DNA of 64,000 nucleotides from Lachancea mirantina (lineage: Eukaryota > Ascomycota > Saccharomycetes > Saccharomycetales > Saccharomycetaceae). Shown here piece by piece: positions 38,901-47,992 of the stretch. The notes below the pieces were generated by a model. The model worked only from the letters and a program-made list of their open reading frames with translations, ran no database searches and was not told the origin of the DNA. Position 1 is the first letter of the stretch. Every line of letters starts with the position of its first letter. The DNA is taken from assembly GCA_900074745.1 (NCBI GenBank), contig LT598462.1, positions 434,001 to 498,000 on the forward strand, in the 5' to 3' direction. A program made the position numbers and the translations under genes.

Positions 38901-39144
38901 CATCAAATAGATTTATACTGTCCAGTGGCGTAGTTTCGACACCAATGGGATTGTTTTCACCCAGCCTTATTGGCTCAGGTGGTGGTCTTGAGGGTAAATT
39001 GGCATTCAACATGTGCGACACCAGAAACGTAAACACAACGCATAGTAATAAAGCGATACACGTTGTGGCGGAAAATCGGCAACAAATGACCACCACCAGG
39101 AGTGCCACCTTACGGCTTGTAATCATACCATGACCCACTACCAT
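35935..39144 (-). CDS. MDM1: Mdm1, ER-vacuole tether (PXA-RGS-PX)
   Basis: 1069 residues (S. cerevisiae 1127). Two N-terminal hydrophobic segments (about 10-22 and 24-45) anchor it in the ER. A PXA domain covers about 85-260, an RGS-like domain about 390-520, a coiled-coil about 640-700, a PX domain about 735-860 (YVITVTQQTGENQVTSWDIP, RRYSEFYKLN) and a nexin-C region runs to the end. This is the sorting-nexin SNX13/14/25 architecture. Mdm1 tethers the ER to the vacuole at nucleus-vacuole junctions and binds phosphoinositide through PX. YML104C is the syntenic counterpart. Confidence 0.95.
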   Translation of the reverse strand: MVVGHGMITSRKVALLVVVICCRFSATTCIALLLCVVFTFLVSHMLNANLPSRPPPEPIRLGENNPIGVETTPLDSINLFDEHPELQSEIDQLLNNISSSFIQSWFKSIDNNPESPFLIEVRNQLLNVVQQVYQATEKVDVSELVVRKAIPLITSHLRMFCSYDNGPNSDFEVAVEFDRNYKLHSCVSRGYDNMNKSIEDHIREKTVLLLPKLIDKRELSSNFVRIILREVLVTNLFMPLINKFIDPDFWNLNVNSMATDVLRERFQVKKFRAALSKEWQDPRDRFLQDFERESEEATAKILVFEFAQTTNEFSDYLRKISSLTLIPSLKAVRISIMVRLLSLDDTTASFKEKKLMRHRLQMSLNLVESRIGHLAGKGMDHGLLDADREMASLKVFLTSISLESVLTHELYLKFFKGFLENHDKQGQIYLNLWQRIEAIKNPLEDPLNGVLTMNHLDDAHAELEDIFDAYFKDLNLEQLLHLSTELVHRFISCIVEAKSSGDNKDFLQARKHLLVIQNLLVTHLKTKSFVVFRDSAQFIDMTLSQVFQDGQMIQEILSTEKKGFPAVSKSDNGVNLEKLLDDIFEGDSDDTSLGNNVVSTVEQLVAEKGGKLPLNSEQEESIPREGGLLEQENYPFDEIVDERELKDKIAQHTININKLRSQLSLIDHLTLKADLTNNSSQKRLLEKSARSVTRELNNSELLIQQYTIRISSNSLFRKCDTIIKSYLSDISPETGKEIIYYVITVTQQTGENQVTSWDIPRRYSEFYKLNAYVKRTHARLVKHLQNKDCFPEKIKISLVYNVSKSLLYEERIVKLDSFLKALLNIPEICRDEVFRRFLTEPLIPFGGVERKRETRKRQSLIARVETTPAKINDGPNAAEPKAQNLEIAAEIEDEVIPDHEGGFSARDSSATKVSFIKPLCDLFVVLFSLNDLNGRSLRGRAVILVLQQILGGTAEKYVKDSLLRVFSASKISQILRSVNSSLWVDGVFCKNLKNSEATPRGWSDKTKTRSEARSNLEKLFVETSGKILSKSSCQKAADKVHALIQNQYLNASLVLEVFDLLVDEIFLKE

Positions 39145-39447
39145 TTAGGTGGTGTTCATTTAAGTAGTTGTTCAACTGTTGACTTAAAATTTTGGGCAAT
39201 GAAATTTAATGTCACCAAAACCTTGGGGGTGTGAGTCCAATCTCTTAGATGACATTTGAGACGTGAATCAAGATCGTTGTTTCTGATGCTTTTCACAGTT
39301 TTCATGCCTGACGTAGCCCATCATATAGGTTCGTCGACGTGTCGTACAAATATCTATCAAAATAATAAATACTGGACCCTAGAGGTCAAGATGCAGTAGA
39401 TACGATGCTCCGTTGATATATACCGATCTCCGGTATCGGTGATTTTT
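39145..39447. other. Intergenic, MDM1-TMA23
   Basis: 303 bp holding the MDM1 upstream region and TMA23 3' flank. I see nothing distinctive. Confidence 0.35.
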
Positions 39448-40047
39448 TCATATCTTCGGAGATTTGGATTTTCTATGTTTCTTTGTTGAGACTTTCGAGT
39501 CTTCGTATTTATGTTTCTTGTCCTTGCGCTCATGCCTCTTCCGCTCCTCCTTCTTATCCTTCTTATCCTTCTTCTCCTTATGCGTCCTCCTTCTCTTCTT
39601 ATCATCATGCTTCTCATCGCCACGACTTCTCTTCTTGCTCTTCCTACGCACTTTCTCATCGAGCTCCACCCGTTGCTTGAATCCGTCAGCCACTGTAGCT
39701 CCGGCTGACGCTGCAATGGTCTCTTTGTCCGCGATGGTACCTCTCAAACCTTCTCCTCGAACAAACCACCTATACAATGGCGACTCGTTCTTACAAATCC
39801 CAGATGCAGTAACGTTGACATTCTGCTTGAAAGTAACACAACTGCCACTAGTCCCCACCTCCAAATTCTTCAATTGGCCATCGAAAAGTCTTTCCCACCA
39901 CATTTCACTGTCATCATGACCCGGTGCCGTGCCCAAACCTTTCCGATCTTTCTTATACTTCACCAAAATAGGCCTTTTCAATCCGCCTTTTTTTAACGCT
40001 TCACCTTCCTGCCATCCAAATGACCTTAAATAACCACTACTGTCCAT
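39448..40047 (-). CDS. TMA23: Tma23-like nucleolar G-patch protein
   Basis: 199 residues (S. cerevisiae Tma23 211). The N-terminus MDSSGYLRSFGWQEGEALKK followed by GGLKRPILVKYKKDRKGLG is a G-patch-like motif as in Tma23/PINX1-type proteins, and WWERLFDGQLKNL is also conserved. Residues about 125-199 are a long Lys/Arg/Glu run typical of nucleolar proteins. Tma23 takes part in early ribosome synthesis. Two PAC boxes and an RRPE in its promoter match that role. Divergent from PRP24, as in YMR269W/YMR268C. Confidence 0.92.
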   Translation of the reverse strand: MDSSGYLRSFGWQEGEALKKGGLKRPILVKYKKDRKGLGTAPGHDDSEMWWERLFDGQLKNLEVGTSGSCVTFKQNVNVTASGICKNESPLYRWFVRGEGLRGTIADKETIAASAGATVADGFKQRVELDEKVRRKSKKRSRGDEKHDDKKRRRTHKEKKDKKDKKEERKRHERKDKKHKYEDSKVSTKKHRKSKSPKI

Positions 40048-40092
40048 GATTACAGCTTATCCTTGCAGGCTTTGTCACTATTGATGTTCTAG

Positions 40093-40111
40093 CTCATCGC
40101 GAGCTCATCGC
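40093..40111 (-). promoter_or_regulatory. Tandem PAC boxes of TMA23
   Basis: Two CTCATCGC copies at 40093-40100 and 40104-40111 read as GCGATGAG on the TMA23 strand, the exact PAC element. They lie 46-64 bp upstream of the ATG. Confidence 0.75.
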
Positions 40112-40123
40112 CTGTAATTTTAC

Positions 40124-40134
40124 AAAAAATTTTT
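40124..40134. promoter_or_regulatory. RRPE box of TMA23
   Basis: AAAAAATTTTT matches the rRNA-processing element and sits 13 bp beyond the PAC pair, the standard spacing and order in ribosome-biogenesis promoters. Confidence 0.7.
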
Positions 40135-40307
40135 AAAGATGAGCTAGTGGAGGCCTGGAAAATAAAAGCCGAAATAATTTGATCAGTTACAAGCCTTGGC
40201 TTAGCATTTGACGTTCTGGGGAGCAATTACATTGAATTAAGGTCGAAATTTGACTGTAGAGGGTCCATTAGAGTCTTTGCTTTGTTATTTGAAATGAGTA
40301 AAGTGCA

Positions 40308-41663
40308 ATGGTGAAAAGATCGAGAAAAGAGGAATCGGGTACCAAGTGCCATCAAGAGACGACAATTAAAGGTGGGAATGAAGATCAGAGTTTGACCCCA
40401 GCTGATACAGTTGAGGGGTTGGAATCTGCTAAAAAGCCTAAAATTGATACAACTACTTCAAGAGAAGTTACCACTATAGTAGTTAGAAATATTCCCCTTA
40501 AATTCAATTACTTCAAACTTAAACGCTTTTTCCAAGACTGTGGTGGAATTAGGAGTGTCAACATTCAGGAATCCAGTGATCAAAGGTCCAAAATCGCTAG
40601 AATTGAGTTTTCCCACTTTGGAAATGCACTTTCGGCTTTGACCAAAAATCACAAGAAAATCGCTGGGAATGAAATATCGGTCGATCTGCTGGCAGATTCA
40701 ACCATTTGGACGACAAATTATCCCCTGGGTTACGGTGAACCTGAACTTAAGCGACTTTTCTCTCAGTTTGGTGGAACCGTCTTGAGTGTTCGTCTTCCGT
40801 CGTTACGGTTCAATTCCCATCGACGGTTTGCCTATATTGACATGGCGTCCCCTCAAGAAGCAAATATTGCGATCTCACAACTGAACGGTATCACAATGGA
40901 TTCTTTCCAGCTTGTTGTGGCGAGGTCTAGTCCTGTTGACGCCAAGAAAAGAACAGATGCAGCTACTTTAGAACGTCGCGAAGTTCTTGTACAAAATCTG
41001 GATTTTACCATGAGTGAAAGTGATCTACGTGACTTGTTCTCGAGATTTGGTAACATCGAAAGGATAACCCTTCCCCAATCTGGATCTACCAATAATGATG
41101 GTTATGGATTCGTGATTTTTGAAAGTGTTGAATGTGCAAAACAGGGATTGAGTCTTGATCACACTGAGTTTGAAGGTCGCGAACTGCGAGTACAGTTAGC
41201 AGACCGGAAATCTTACCTTGAACGTCAACAAGTTAAGCGGATTTTGACATCCAAGAAATCGCAGGACAATGTCGTGGCAATATACCCGGTCTCGGATAAA
41301 ATTCGAGTCGAACAAATTCAAAATTTAATTACCGAACGATCAGGACTATTGCCTTCTGATATTGTCAATTTATACCTAGTTTCTGATCTTGAAGGAGCAA
41401 TCGTTATTTTAGAAGACGCCCAGGCGGCAGGAAGAGCAACGATGGCTTTGAATGGTGTAACACTGAACAAGACGATCATAAACTGTGGTACGGTAAATGA
41501 ACTCCAGCGACAGAAAATGCGCAGAGCAGCTTCAGTTGGCACAGTTCCCATAAGTAACACTTCCGCAGAGACATTTGGAAAGAAAGAGACGCCTCTTAAT
41601 AAGCAAGGGATTATGACAAACCAAGACTTCCGACAATTGCTGCTACAAAAACCATCTAAATAG
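40308..41663 (+). CDS. PRP24: U6 snRNP protein Prp24
   Basis: 451 residues (S. cerevisiae 444) with four RRM domains. RRM1 starts near residue 53 (TTIVVRNIPLKFNYFKLKRF), RRM2 near 130 (STIWTTNYPLGYGEPELKRL), RRM3 near 223 (REVLVQNLDFTMSESDLRDL) and a divergent RRM4 near 320. The C-terminus carries TNQDFRQLLL, the conserved Lsm2-8-contacting tail motif of Prp24 (SNDDFRKMFL in S. cerevisiae, from memory). Prp24 anneals U4 and U6 snRNA during snRNP recycling. Its 3' end is 48 bp from the convergent NUP188 stop. Confidence 0.96.
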   Translation: MVKRSRKEESGTKCHQETTIKGGNEDQSLTPADTVEGLESAKKPKIDTTTSREVTTIVVRNIPLKFNYFKLKRFFQDCGGIRSVNIQESSDQRSKIARIEFSHFGNALSALTKNHKKIAGNEISVDLLADSTIWTTNYPLGYGEPELKRLFSQFGGTVLSVRLPSLRFNSHRRFAYIDMASPQEANIAISQLNGITMDSFQLVVARSSPVDAKKRTDAATLERREVLVQNLDFTMSESDLRDLFSRFGNIERITLPQSGSTNNDGYGFVIFESVECAKQGLSLDHTEFEGRELRVQLADRKSYLERQQVKRILTSKKSQDNVVAIYPVSDKIRVEQIQNLITERSGLLPSDIVNLYLVSDLEGAIVILEDAQAAGRATMALNGVTLNKTIINCGTVNELQRQKMRRAASVGTVPISNTSAETFGKKETPLNKQGIMTNQDFRQLLLQKPSK

Positions 41664-41711
41664 TTCTTACCTGGAGCTCTATCATAGTGGTTTTTATTAA
41701 ATCCAACGCAT

Positions 41712-44700
41712 TTATTCGATCCAATTATCGGAGGTCAAAGCCGCCTGTAGTTGACGGATTGACTCTGTGATGCTTTTAGAAAATTGAGCTCTAGTGGGTT
41801 CTTGCTCTAAGAGCCGTTGTTCTTCTAAAGTCGTCGGTATGATTCGTGAGCTCAAAAATTTGGGATGCGTCAATAAATGATCCAATGTCGCATTGAACTC
41901 TTTTCTTTCCTGCTTTGAATCAAGACCGAAAAAGAGTTGGATGGCTTCAACTTCACTTGATGTCTTTGACTGGCCAGTTGAATCTGCCAAAAAGTCTCGA
42001 TAGTCCAGAGCGCGAAACATCTTCTGCAGCAAGACCACTTGGATGGTTTCTTGTATTAGCGCATTCGAAATTGCCAGGGAATCACCCGACCAGCTGGTTA
42101 TCGTTGTTTTGATTTGTTCTCCAAAGAACGAAACAAATAGGCAACACTCAGGCAACAAATTAGTACCAAATAAACTCAATAACTGCAAAATCGCGCATAT
42201 TAATCCTTTATTCCAAATGTGATGCAATCTAGGATTTCCTTGAGGTGTTATTCCACCTTTCTGAATGGCCAAAGAGACGGGGCTCTCCAAAATAACAGTA
42301 AACAAGCCATTGGATACCAGTTTCTCGGCAACATAATCAACAGAGCAAAACTCCAAAATGAATGAAAGTGCAAGATCGGAGAGAACTGGCTCACGGTTAA
42401 TTTTCATCAAATGAGAGCACGAGTAGAGATTCAAAACAGCTTTCAAAGTCCCTGCATTGTCAAGAATTGAGGCGAGAATTAGATTGAAGCTATCTGGGGG
42501 TCGAAGTGCTTTGAAATGAGTGAGAAGTGATAACAACAAGGACAGATCTTGAATCTTTTCGCTGATATTGGCAATGACGGGCTCAACTCCCTCTGCCAAA
42601 GAAGCGTTAATCTTAGCAAGTAACTCTGAGAGAATTAAGCTAACACCTCTAGCGACTGTCGCTTCCAAAAATTCGAGAATCTCATCTGATATATTCTCAA
42701 AAATTTCGCATTGCGACTTGAATAGGCTGCAAACAATCAAAACACAGCGCAATATAGGACGGTAAGCTGTTGATTTGCTGTAGCTAACGATGCTTTGTAA
42801 GAAGTTGACCCTTTCCGACTTTACCGTGTCCATCAAATTCAGCAGTAGAGATTGAAGCCTTTTCTGTGGAACTTTGACCGAGGTCTTGAGAAGAGAGTAA
42901 AGGATGTAAAATGACAATTCCGAGCATTCAAGATAGAGCTCATCAGTTTGTAGGTTTTCTTTATCTGAAGATGCATTTTGCGCCAAGAAACTTTCCGCGA
43001 TGTCAATAAAAGTCGATTCAAGTGGAGTTGGTGTCTTTTTGATGAAAGCTGAAAGTAGAGCGCCCCAAGATTTGGCAGCTGCGATACGATAAGCTTTAAG
43101 TTGGAGTTTAGATGAAACCTCCAATAGTTCACTTCTGAAACCATTCCTATCGTTTGTCCCTGACCACTTTTCGTCGCAACTAAAGTAGTGATCCATCAAG
43201 TCAAAATTGAAAATAAATCTCTGGTTAGTAGAGCTCAAAAGAGGAGACTTGAGGAACATGTCCAATTGCAAATTTGGCCACTGCTGTTCAAATTTTTTCT
43301 CAAGCAGTTCGACCGAATCCTCATCTAAACTTTGAAGATTGAAATAAGGTTTTACGATAGTCGCCAGTTGAGTGCTCTTTAAAACAGCGTATGTCGAGGG
43401 ATCGGCAGGTGAAGATGTGTAGAGACATAAAGCCAAAATCTCAGCTAAGCGTGAAACCAATTTGAAATCGTTCAGCAGATCAGCAAATGCGGCTGTGTCT
43501 TTGGCTCCAATGGGAGCGGATAGAGGTTTGAAACTTTCAAGCTTTTTGAGCAAGAATGTTATCAAAGATTTGTCCTTTTGAGGGTCTCTGGCAGCATTCC
43601 ATTTATTGAACGCAAATGCAATGGCATCAAGTAGTTGCGAAGCCACCGGCTTTGGCAAACTGTCTAGTTTCATAGCAGTTTCTTTCAATATTTCCAAAAG
43701 AGAGGTATTCGACGACTTTGCGCTCCGCAGCTTACTGTCATCTGATTTTGAGCCGGAAACTACTCTTCCTGTCAAAAAGAGGACAGCTAGACCATCTTGA
43801 CGGCCATCCATAACTGCCGAAAAGAAAGTGTAAATGTTTTGCAAAAGAGCGTCCCCAGTTAAAGGATTTCTCAAATCAGAAGCCAAGCTACTCGATAATG
43901 TTTCAGCCTTCTCTGGTCCCATATGGGCTAAAAGTGATGGCACATCTTCAGCAAATGGAACACTGACCAAATAGGTTAAGAGCCTGATCACATCATTTCT
44001 GACTTCATGACGTGAGCAATATAAATCGACCATGTGCGACGAAGTTGAGAATAGGACCAATTCTAGCGTAGAGAGCTTTAGTCTCAACAAAGGCCTTAAA
44101 GAAATCAGCAGTGATGCCAAGTCAAAACTTTTCGTAACGAGCCTCGTAAGCTTCTTAAGGTTAACCGACTTTCCGTTGATGGAGCCAGTCTTCAGCGAGG
44201 CTTTTATGATATTCTTCAATGAATTGACCGCCCTAACATCGGGCGATTGTGATGCAAAAAAGTGGCTTACTATGCAGTCTGCGGATCCTTTCAAAACTTT
44301 ACCGGGCCCTTTGTCGGATGAAAAGGAAGAGTTTATCCCATAAACGGTGTACAAAACCCTGGAAATGAGGGAGGTTAACGAGATACCAATCTCTATCATT
44401 TGATTTTGATCTAAGAACCTCCAGTATTGATAGCTCTCATAAATTTGGATCAAATGTGCAGTTAGCTTCAAAAGAATTTCACTTTTGATTCTTTCCGGAA
44501 ACATCTGGTCTACCGACATGGAGTCCGTCACCAGTTGATTCACCAGAGAAATGAGCAATGCGCTGAATTCGAAGTTACCAGCTGGCAACTCTGTGCTACC
44601 CAAAATTATTACTGCTAATCCTTCCTTTCCATTTTTATCGGTGAGGTCTGACCTGACTAAATGGCCCCATACCATCTGGGGGAAAGATGATGTTAGTCTT

Positions 44701-46586
44701 ATCATCAAGCGCAAACAGGCACATAAAATAGGTATATCGCGAGCATTCAACGCTACCTCAAATAAGCCGAAAATTGTGGCAAAGATATCATCTTCGCTAA
44801 TGTTTGCAGAAAGATGGCTTACTATTTCCGCTGAACGGGTGCGAGGAACTTCAGCTCCCACAACGCTTGAAATAAGACCAATAATGGCTATCAATAGCTC
44901 GGAGTTCTTTTCTTTTTCGTCAGTTTCCTTAAATTGGTGGTAGGTCTTGCATAAATTACTCAATAATCTTCCAAGCATTGACCACCCATTGTAACTGTAG
45001 AGAAATACTACTGCTTTAACTTCCCCGCTATTGTCATCTGCAGTAGGTACAATTTTACCTTTTGTGTTTTCCGGTATCAGGACAAAAGTATTACTATCCA
45101 ATTCTAGCGGCGGCTTCACGAAATGTTCTTTTTTTAACACGATCAAATCCGACTCGTCGGTAACCTCGTCAGAGTCTGCCAAATCGTAACTTAAAGCGGA
45201 TAGAGTCAAATTTTCCGTGTACGTGTTAAGCTCTTTCCACTCGATGTTTGCGAAATCTGGGTTTAACGAGGTTAGATGTATCATCGGTAAAAGACCTTCG
45301 TTGATTAGAGGCACCTTCGCTCTCACAACAGAAAATTTCCTTTCAAATTCGGGATAGATTAAGAAATCTTCAATGAATTTAGGCGGAACACACTTCAATG
45401 AGGTTTCGATAGCGCTTGTAACAAGATCTGAAAAGGGTAGGAAATTTAAGGATAGTGTCACGAACGCCATCAGTACTACAGACCATATTTTGTCATCAGC
45501 CACTGCAGTGACCTGGGATGTCAGGCAATCCAAAAAACTGAATTCATTAGCTTTTAAAATCAGAGTTGCAATGATAGAAGTGATTGGAGTACTTCCGAAA
45601 ACTTTTCCTACGAAATCAAGATTTTCGTCTGGGTATTCTTCACACAGGTAAGATTGCAATGACAAAACATAGGACCAGTAGTAGTTGACAATCGGATTTT
45701 TCGGTTGTTCCAAAAAAAACTGGTTAATTGAAACGAAATGCGAAGGATGAACGAAAAAGTCTGCATGTGAGTTAATTGCGGGACTAGACGCATCTAGTCC
45801 TAAGAAGAGTAAAGTGCACACGGTACTGAGTGCCATTAGTCGATCCCGAGAATCACTTGGTATTTTCATGGCGTCTGCAAAAATTAACAGATAATCGCTG
45901 GTTTTCATCAATTCCAGCCACCTTGTGGTAACATTAAAAGGGCAATTATAATTGAAGATGATCGTTGCTATTATCTCGATACCCACGGCAATATACAGCG
46001 TGGCATAAGTCGATTTAGTTTGCAAATTCGTGTTGTCGTCATCTTCGACGCCCCTCTGATCCCTGATAGTTGCTTCGAGCAGTTTGGAAATCGCATCAAT
46101 CAAATTGAGACAAAACTTGTCCTTGTCACCGATTATTGTGGCAATCAACTGATCAGCCTCAGCTGGTAATTCTGCATGTCCGTTAAGCAGAATTAGAAGA
46201 ATGTTAAGGAGACTATTTCGCTCTCTCAAAACGTATTCCGTGTGCAGATGTTCCTGTTCGAAATTACAGCTCAATCTAGAGTCCACCTGTGAAACGATTC
46301 TCAAACACTCCTGGAATTCAAAATGTAAATCTTGTGATAATTTCGAAGCTTTCACCTTTTGTGAGCTCGTTACCTCGTAAGTTTTGCCTCTTAAGGCAAA
46401 ACTAGTGGCTATGTTGCTTGGTTGACTATCCACCGCAATCAAAGCAGCAGGATTGCGCAGCGTTTCCGCGCCATTGAGCAAAAAGTGGGAAATTATGGGG
46501 AAAGCTGCCTCAAGGCGTTGTGGTGAAGAACGATAACTTGTTAAAAAGTCCCACACATCCAGGAAAGAATGATCGTGATTCGACAT
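41712..46586 (-). CDS. NUP188: Nucleoporin Nup188
   Basis: A 1624-residue all-helical scaffold protein without membrane segments (S. cerevisiae Nup188 1655). Leucine-rich helical repeats run throughout, and an SH3-like insertion would be expected near residues 490-560 (FVKPPLELDSNTFVLIPENT). It is an inner-ring nucleoporin paired with Nic96 and limits passage of membrane proteins. Identification relies on size, fold type and synteny: it lies between PRP24/TMA23 and PPA2/CAC2, as expected for YML103C. Confidence 0.92.
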   Translation of the reverse strand: MSNHDHSFLDVWDFLTSYRSSPQRLEAAFPIISHFLLNGAETLRNPAALIAVDSQPSNIATSFALRGKTYEVTSSQKVKASKLSQDLHFEFQECLRIVSQVDSRLSCNFEQEHLHTEYVLRERNSLLNILLILLNGHAELPAEADQLIATIIGDKDKFCLNLIDAISKLLEATIRDQRGVEDDDNTNLQTKSTYATLYIAVGIEIIATIIFNYNCPFNVTTRWLELMKTSDYLLIFADAMKIPSDSRDRLMALSTVCTLLFLGLDASSPAINSHADFFVHPSHFVSINQFFLEQPKNPIVNYYWSYVLSLQSYLCEEYPDENLDFVGKVFGSTPITSIIATLILKANEFSFLDCLTSQVTAVADDKIWSVVLMAFVTLSLNFLPFSDLVTSAIETSLKCVPPKFIEDFLIYPEFERKFSVVRAKVPLINEGLLPMIHLTSLNPDFANIEWKELNTYTENLTLSALSYDLADSDEVTDESDLIVLKKEHFVKPPLELDSNTFVLIPENTKGKIVPTADDNSGEVKAVVFLYSYNGWSMLGRLLSNLCKTYHQFKETDEKEKNSELLIAIIGLISSVVGAEVPRTRSAEIVSHLSANISEDDIFATIFGLFEVALNARDIPILCACLRLMIRLTSSFPQMVWGHLVRSDLTDKNGKEGLAVIILGSTELPAGNFEFSALLISLVNQLVTDSMSVDQMFPERIKSEILLKLTAHLIQIYESYQYWRFLDQNQMIEIGISLTSLISRVLYTVYGINSSFSSDKGPGKVLKGSADCIVSHFFASQSPDVRAVNSLKNIIKASLKTGSINGKSVNLKKLTRLVTKSFDLASLLISLRPLLRLKLSTLELVLFSTSSHMVDLYCSRHEVRNDVIRLLTYLVSVPFAEDVPSLLAHMGPEKAETLSSSLASDLRNPLTGDALLQNIYTFFSAVMDGRQDGLAVLFLTGRVVSGSKSDDSKLRSAKSSNTSLLEILKETAMKLDSLPKPVASQLLDAIAFAFNKWNAARDPQKDKSLITFLLKKLESFKPLSAPIGAKDTAAFADLLNDFKLVSRLAEILALCLYTSSPADPSTYAVLKSTQLATIVKPYFNLQSLDEDSVELLEKKFEQQWPNLQLDMFLKSPLLSSTNQRFIFNFDLMDHYFSCDEKWSGTNDRNGFRSELLEVSSKLQLKAYRIAAAKSWGALLSAFIKKTPTPLESTFIDIAESFLAQNASSDKENLQTDELYLECSELSFYILYSLLKTSVKVPQKRLQSLLLNLMDTVKSERVNFLQSIVSYSKSTAYRPILRCVLIVCSLFKSQCEIFENISDEILEFLEATVARGVSLILSELLAKINASLAEGVEPVIANISEKIQDLSLLLSLLTHFKALRPPDSFNLILASILDNAGTLKAVLNLYSCSHLMKINREPVLSDLALSFILEFCSVDYVAEKLVSNGLFTVILESPVSLAIQKGGITPQGNPRLHHIWNKGLICAILQLLSLFGTNLLPECCLFVSFFGEQIKTTITSWSGDSLAISNALIQETIQVVLLQKMFRALDYRDFLADSTGQSKTSSEVEAIQLFFGLDSKQERKEFNATLDHLLTHPKFLSSRIIPTTLEEQRLLEQEPTRAQFSKSITESIRQLQAALTSDNWIE

Positions 46587-46807
46587 CTCTCAAGGTAAAC
46601 GACAGCTCAGTAATCCCACTCGGGTAGACTTGTAGTCAGAAACAGTGAAGCTACCCGTTACAGTTAGTTTGTTGTATTCAATCTGTCTAGTCTCTCTATT
46701 TACATTGTAATAGATCCAATTTCAAAAAATTTGACCTTTCGTCACATGTGATATCAGTAAACCTCGCACCAGCCTGAGAGCATCCCTCAATCTGAGATAT
46801 GAGCCGT

Positions 46808-47689
46808 TTAAATGTAGTACCATTTGTCATTCTCTGGATCAATTGTTGAATCTGGAGCATGATCCGGTTTGATAACCAAGCCCTTTCCAGCTCTTTTAGC
46901 ATTTGGCGTTTTAGAATTTTGATTTTCCATGAAAAGTAGTCTTTTCCACGAATCGTGACATCCTTGAATGATCGATAAGGTCTCTGGAAAATCTCTGTAT
47001 GCACCGCCGTAAGCAAATGTGTTTGGTGGTTTACCCGCTGGAATTTTGTAATTGCGAAACCATTCGCGCGTAGAAGACAATAAATTGGGGAAATGCGTCT
47101 CTACGTCTTTGAGCGAATTCACTTGTTTGGAGAGGGGATCTTCTGCATCGATAACAATCACTTTCCAATCAAGTTCACCGTCGTCGATCATGGCCAATGA
47201 GCCCAGAACTTTGACTTTCCGTACTTGGCCCATTTCCAAAATTTGAGAACCGATTTCGCAGCAGTCCAATGGATCGTTGTCACCTTTCAAACCCTGGACC
47301 CCTGGATGCGTGCTTTTGACAAGTGGATCTTCCCACGTTTGCGGAATTGAACCATAGTTGTGTATGTATCCGTGGAACGGGAAGATATTGTGCACAAATC
47401 TCACTTGACCGTCTTTCACATCTTGAACAATCGGGTTGTAATCCTTTTCTTTACTCACTTCAAATTTGCCATTTGACCACCTCGGAACTTCTACAACCAT
47501 ATTGATAGTTCTGTGCTCAGCGTCTAGCGCCAGTGGAACATCGTGGAAATATGATCCAATCTCACCGTTCGGAAGCTCAAGGTATTGAACAAAGTTCTTC
47601 GTATATTTACTCCCGTTAGTGACGCTCCCCAACGCTCTTCCCTTAAGAATTGAAGCAGTCTGCGCAACTCTGCGCAATGCACTACTCAT
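46808..47689 (-). CDS. PPA2: Mitochondrial inorganic pyrophosphatase
   Basis: 293 residues (S. cerevisiae Ppa2 310). The first 27 residues are basic and serine-rich, without acids, a mitochondrial presequence. Family I soluble pyrophosphatase follows: EVPRWSNGKFEVSKEKDYNP, then GYIHNYGSIPQTWEDP and the metal-binding signature D137-N-D139-P-L-D142. It hydrolyses pyrophosphate from mitochondrial biosynthesis and is needed for mtDNA upkeep. Syntenic to YMR267W, upstream of RSN1. Confidence 0.97.
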   Translation of the reverse strand: MSSALRRVAQTASILKGRALGSVTNGSKYTKNFVQYLELPNGEIGSYFHDVPLALDAEHRTINMVVEVPRWSNGKFEVSKEKDYNPIVQDVKDGQVRFVHNIFPFHGYIHNYGSIPQTWEDPLVKSTHPGVQGLKGDNDPLDCCEIGSQILEMGQVRKVKVLGSLAMIDDGELDWKVIVIDAEDPLSKQVNSLKDVETHFPNLLSSTREWFRNYKIPAGKPPNTFAYGGAYRDFPETLSIIQGCHDSWKRLLFMENQNSKTPNAKRAGKGLVIKPDHAPDSTIDPENDKWYYI

Positions 47690-47992
47690 ATTACACGTTG
47701 TACCCTATAGCTCTCTGTAGTCGACGCGAACGGTATCTAGTCAAGTTGGTAGCGAACAAGTAGATTTTCATAAACATAGTAGACAAGATGGACATCAAGA
47801 TTAACGTCTATATAAGTAAGATTTATTATTCTAAGCCTGTTAGAGGGCTAGATGGCTCTGACTTTTTGATTCTAGTTTTTTTAACATCTTGATCTGCTTT
47901 TTCTGCAATAAAGACGACAAAATTAGATTATGGGGAAGCCTTCGAATGCTTAATTAGTGTCTTGCAAGGAAATGCCTCGAAGGTCAAAAGGA
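47690..47992. other. Intergenic, PPA2-RSN1
   Basis: 303 bp with the PPA2 promoter and the RSN1 3' flank. No element stands out. Confidence 0.35.

Noticed and set aside
39464-39919. 151-codon plus-strand frame rich in Ser, Phe and Leu
   Set aside because: Shadow of the Lys/Arg/Glu-rich TMA23 tail read on the opposite strand.
46696-47016. 106-codon minus-strand frame overlapping PPA2
   Set aside because: It lies in another frame of the strongly conserved PPA2 coding region.
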